This document shows, piece by piece, positions 15,093 through 16,935 of a stretch of DNA of 16,935 nt. The notes beneath the pieces were generated by a model that was given only the letters and a program-made list of their open reading frames with translations, did not search any database and was not told where the DNA came from. The stretch lies in the NCBI GenBank assembly GCA_903853735.1, contig CAINUH010000197.1, positions 1-16,935 on the forward strand, read 5' to 3'. Numbering within the stretch: the stretch's first letter is position 1; each line of letters opens with the position of its first letter. A program made the position numbers and the translations under genes. This stretch comes from an uncultured Desulfomonile sp. (GTDB lineage Bacteria > Desulfobacterota > Desulfomonilia > Desulfomonilales > Desulfomonilaceae).

Positions 15093-15350
15093 TTAAGAAT
15101 ATTTCATGATTGCCGCCAAATAGAGCAAACCGGCACAAACACTCATACAATTGGAAACGACGATTACCTTATCATTCTTGAGCAAACCGTATATGAGCCA
15201 AATGACTATTCCAATTTCCCAGAAGACTACAGCCGGGAATGACTGACCTTGACTTGATTCGACCCGATGCATCTCCTAGACGGGCTAGAGCGGAAAAAGT
15301 CCCATAAGTACTCCCGTGACCATCGTCAAGGCACTCCAAATTCTATGAAT
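15093..15350 (-). pseudogene. Decayed SemiSWEET/PQ-loop-like membrane protein gene
   Basis: One continuous frame on the minus strand reads as a small membrane protein interrupted by two TAG codons (15287-15285 and 15278-15276). The segment before the stops (SALTMVTGVLMGLFPL) resembles a first helix. After them come SSQGQSFPAVVFWEIGIVIW, then LIYGLLKNDKVIVVSN and a final helix ending AAIMKYS. The pattern of a Ser-x-Gly-x-Ser stretch, then W-L-x-YG-L, then an Asn-containing third helix is that of bacterial SemiSWEET sugar transporters of about 90 residues. The remainder from the ATG at 15272 is 59 codons with no spaced ribosome site. I judge it a relic; the family match is by eye. Confidence 0.5.
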
Positions 15351-15417
15351 CTGCCTTTCCCCGTCACCGCCAAATTCATTTATGACCTTTTTCTTCCGGT
15401 TCAACCACAGGATTTTC

Positions 15418-15945
15418 TCATAATGAACTGTTCGAAATGGCTTCCCACATACTTCGGAATTGCTGTAAGCAGCCTTCATCGAAATCTCTCGCAATTTCTT
15501 CACAGGCAATCTTGAGACGGTCGGGAGGTCCTAGTTTTATTCGATGCTCAAAGACGCAGCACAGTCCATTAAGTAACTCAGACATCATTCCCATTCCGTC
15601 CTCATCCAGGAACTCAAGGAAGTCTCCGTTAAACTGTGGGAAGGTCCCGGCAATAAAGTATGAGAGGTTGTAGCCCTTGTGGCTATCAAAGAGACAAACC
15701 ACATCAATCCAGTAGTGCGCATTGGAATCGACAAGAACGGCTCCTTCCAGGGATTTCAAACTTTTTTTGAGGTAGCCCTCCACCTTCTTCGGGAGCGTAC
15801 CTTTACCTGATACGGTGAGCGTTATTCCAATGGGAGATGGCTTTAAGGGCTTGGGGGGTACGGGAAAAGGTAAAATCTTTGTTCTGGATTTCAGGGACTT
15901 CACCTTTTCAGCAGCCTTATTAAACAGTCCGTTAAGTCCTTTCAT
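15418..15945 (-). CDS. Hypothetical protein, unrecognised
   Basis: A 175-residue protein with AGGAGG 6 bases before its ATG, which is the main reason to believe it is real. Residues 1-24 are basic and amphipathic (NKAAEKVKSLKSRTK). A Pro-rich linker (PFPVPPKPLKPSP, 26-38) follows, then a mixed alpha/beta region with AHYWIDVVCLFDSHKGYNLS at 76-95, an acidic stretch FLDEDGMGMM and CC at 129-130, and a C-terminal helix rich in acidic residues (CEEIARDFDEGCLQQFR). No signal peptide or membrane helix is seen, so it is likely cytoplasmic. It stands alone, with a decayed gene after it and a long empty stretch before it. I do not recognise a family and propose no function. Confidence 0.65.
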   Translation of the reverse strand: MKGLNGLFNKAAEKVKSLKSRTKILPFPVPPKPLKPSPIGITLTVSGKGTLPKKVEGYLKKSLKSLEGAVLVDSNAHYWIDVVCLFDSHKGYNLSYFIAGTFPQFNGDFLEFLDEDGMGMMSELLNGLCCVFEHRIKLGPPDRLKIACEEIARDFDEGCLQQFRSMWEAISNSSL

Positions 15946-16637
15946 AGTTTCCTCCTGAAGCTAAGACCTCTTGAACCTCGTGGCTCCCGCAAAACAACTG
16001 CATGTGGGGGGATTGCTGGAGAAACCCTATATCCTACCTGTAGACTGAAGGAAACTTTTTTCTCGACCCAACAACATCTACCGAGCCAAGAGAAACTAGC
16101 TCAGGTGCTTCTGAACAAATACTCCCTTCCAAAAGAGGAAAAAGGGAAGGCAGCGAACTGTCTGAACACCCCATGGAGGGTAAGGCACCGTGCAAAACTG
16201 CATGAGGACGCAAAAACTATCAAAATACCCTTGCGTCGATTATGCCTAGTTCTGGCCATCCCAGACCATTCACAATCCTCAAGAGAGATATCGCATGAGA
16301 GTTCTTCTCCTCACGGTAAGAGAGAAATTGCCTTCTAATCCTTTAGAGTTAACGTCTTGAGCGCTCTCCAATATGCGTCAAATGGGTCTAAAGGGATAAC
16401 GATCTTGTCCTCAAGTTAAGATCCGCCAACTTTCATCGAAGGATATTCTTTTCGGTCGAACGTCGCACTTCGGAAGGATCGTCGAATAAAAAAAGACATG
16501 ACAAACAATGAGTCGGCATTTACTGTAGACTTGGTCTCCAGCAAGTGCTCACTGACATGTTGTGTTCATGTCGAGGCAATGAATCTGAATGCTTGCTTTT
16601 GGTTTAACCTATAGTCCGATTGCAAGGAGGCACCCGG
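15946..16637. other. Stretch of about 690 bases without a convincing gene
   Basis: Both strands were read. A 77-codon plus-strand frame at 16105-16338 has no ribosome site and no recognisable sequence. AAGGAGG appears only at the far end, where it serves the cation diffusion facilitator gene. Near 16612 a TATAGT could be a -10 box for that gene, but no good -35 lies 17 bases before it. No transposon end, tRNA or long repeat is visible. The low density and the neighbouring decayed gene suggest an eroding segment. Confidence 0.5.
16554..16572. repeat. Inverted repeat upstream of the cation diffusion facilitator gene
   Basis: GACATG and CATGTC form a perfect 6-base inverted repeat around a 7-base spacer (TTGTGTT), centred about 75 bases before the ATG at 16638. 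Position and size fit an operator for a dimeric repressor, but nothing else supports that. Confidence 0.3.
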
Positions 16638-16935
16638 ATGGCGCAGAACTCATCAACGGCCTGCGGCACTGACGAAAAGTTGCAGTCCATTTTGAATCAA
16701 AGTCAGCAGTCAGATTTCAGAGCAAATTTTGTCGTCATGCTGACCACCTTTTTCGTAGGGATCGGGTTGATGGGCCTAAAGTTTGTTGGCTACTGGCTTA
16801 CTGGCTCATCGGCAATCCTGTCGGATGCCCTCGAATCCATCGTCAATGTTGTTGCCAGCGGATTCGGGCTCGGCAGCATCGTACTTTCTGCCAAACCCGC
16901 CGATGAAAGTCACCCTTACGGTCACGGAAAGATCG
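16638..16935 (+). CDS. Cation diffusion facilitator (CDF) metal transporter, N-terminal part
   Basis: The first 99 codons are present, cut by the window end. After a hydrophilic N-terminus of about 28 residues, two membrane helices are visible (about 30-52 and 58-85). They carry the CDF hallmark SSAILSDALESIVNVVASG, with the first-site Asp of SDALES, and then HPYGHGKI, which follows TM2 in the family. CDF proteins export divalent cations such as Zn, Fe, Mn or Co in exchange for protons; the DALESxxN form does not settle the metal. AAGGAGG lies 7 bases before the ATG. It is transcribed away from the copper operon and separated from it by about 1.8 kb, so a shared role in metal resistance is possible but not shown. 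Confidence 0.9.
   Translation, partial: MAQNSSTACGTDEKLQSILNQSQQSDFRANFVVMLTTFFVGIGLMGLKFVGYWLTGSSAILSDALESIVNVVASGFGLGSIVLSAKPADESHPYGHGKI

Noticed and set aside
15276..15287. TAG codons read as pyrrolysine in the SemiSWEET-like frame and the 43-residue peptide
   Set aside because: TAG serves as the ordinary stop for the DUF2318 and 78-residue genes here, and no pyl genes are in the window.
16105..16338. Plus-strand open frame of 77 codons in the empty right-hand stretch
   Set aside because: No ribosome binding site, no recognisable sequence and no gene-like neighbours in phase.

Overview
The window looks like chromosomal DNA of a Gram-negative, probably anaerobic bacterium. The gene content (a three-subunit molybdenum hydroxylase, a DUF2318 protein, a CusB/CusA efflux pair and small Cys-rich proteins) suggests Desulfobacterota (the former Deltaproteobacteria, Desulfomonile or Syntrophobacter type). 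That placement is an impression from gene content, not a measured phylogeny. Coding density is high up to about position 14,840 and much lower after it. I see no rRNA, tRNA, CRISPR array, transposase or integrase.

Left part (1-2920, minus strand): a molybdenum-hydroxylase operon of the xanthine dehydrogenase family. Transcription order is a 78-residue Cys-rich protein (2848-2612), the FAD subunit, the 2Fe-2S subunit, and the molybdopterin subunit, which is cut by the window start. A plausible sigma70-type promoter, with a dyad across its -35 box, lies upstream. A YihY/BrkB-type inner-membrane protein (3025-3912, plus strand) is transcribed divergently from it.

Middle part (3923-14838, minus strand): a long, tightly packed gene set that I read as one copper (or silver) handling operon. 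Transcription order is: secreted Cys-rich protein; membrane-anchored HMA domain fused to a SurA-like chaperone domain; DUF2318 protein; FtsX/MacB-type permease; its ABC ATPase; 43-residue exported peptide; CusB-type adaptor carrying two metal-binding motifs and a C-terminal DUF3347; CusA-type RND pump with the three-methionine Cu(I)/Ag(I) site; NosL-like protein. Nearly every product carries Cys, Met or His metal-site motifs facing the periplasm. The DUF2318-permease-ATPase trio resembles the accessory module of the Campylobacter P19/FTR1 iron locus, but here it sits inside a copper efflux operon with neither FTR1 nor P19. No CusC-type outer-membrane channel and no metal-responsive regulator are present. 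A promoter candidate lies just upstream of the first gene.

Right part (14839-16935): sparse. It holds a decayed SemiSWEET-like gene with two in-frame stops, an unrecognised 175-residue protein with a strong ribosome binding site, about 690 bases with no convincing gene, and the first 99 codons of a cation diffusion facilitator metal transporter on the plus strand.

Working model (inference): the HMA-SurA fusion, NosL, the DUF3347 domain and the Cys-rich proteins collect or pass on copper in the periplasm. CusB-CusA exports it, and the ABC/DUF2318 module carries out a coupled transport or thiol step. The strongest candidates for undescribed biology are the HMA-SurA fusion, the Cys-rich leader protein, and the merger of the DUF2318-ABC module with a Cus-type pump.
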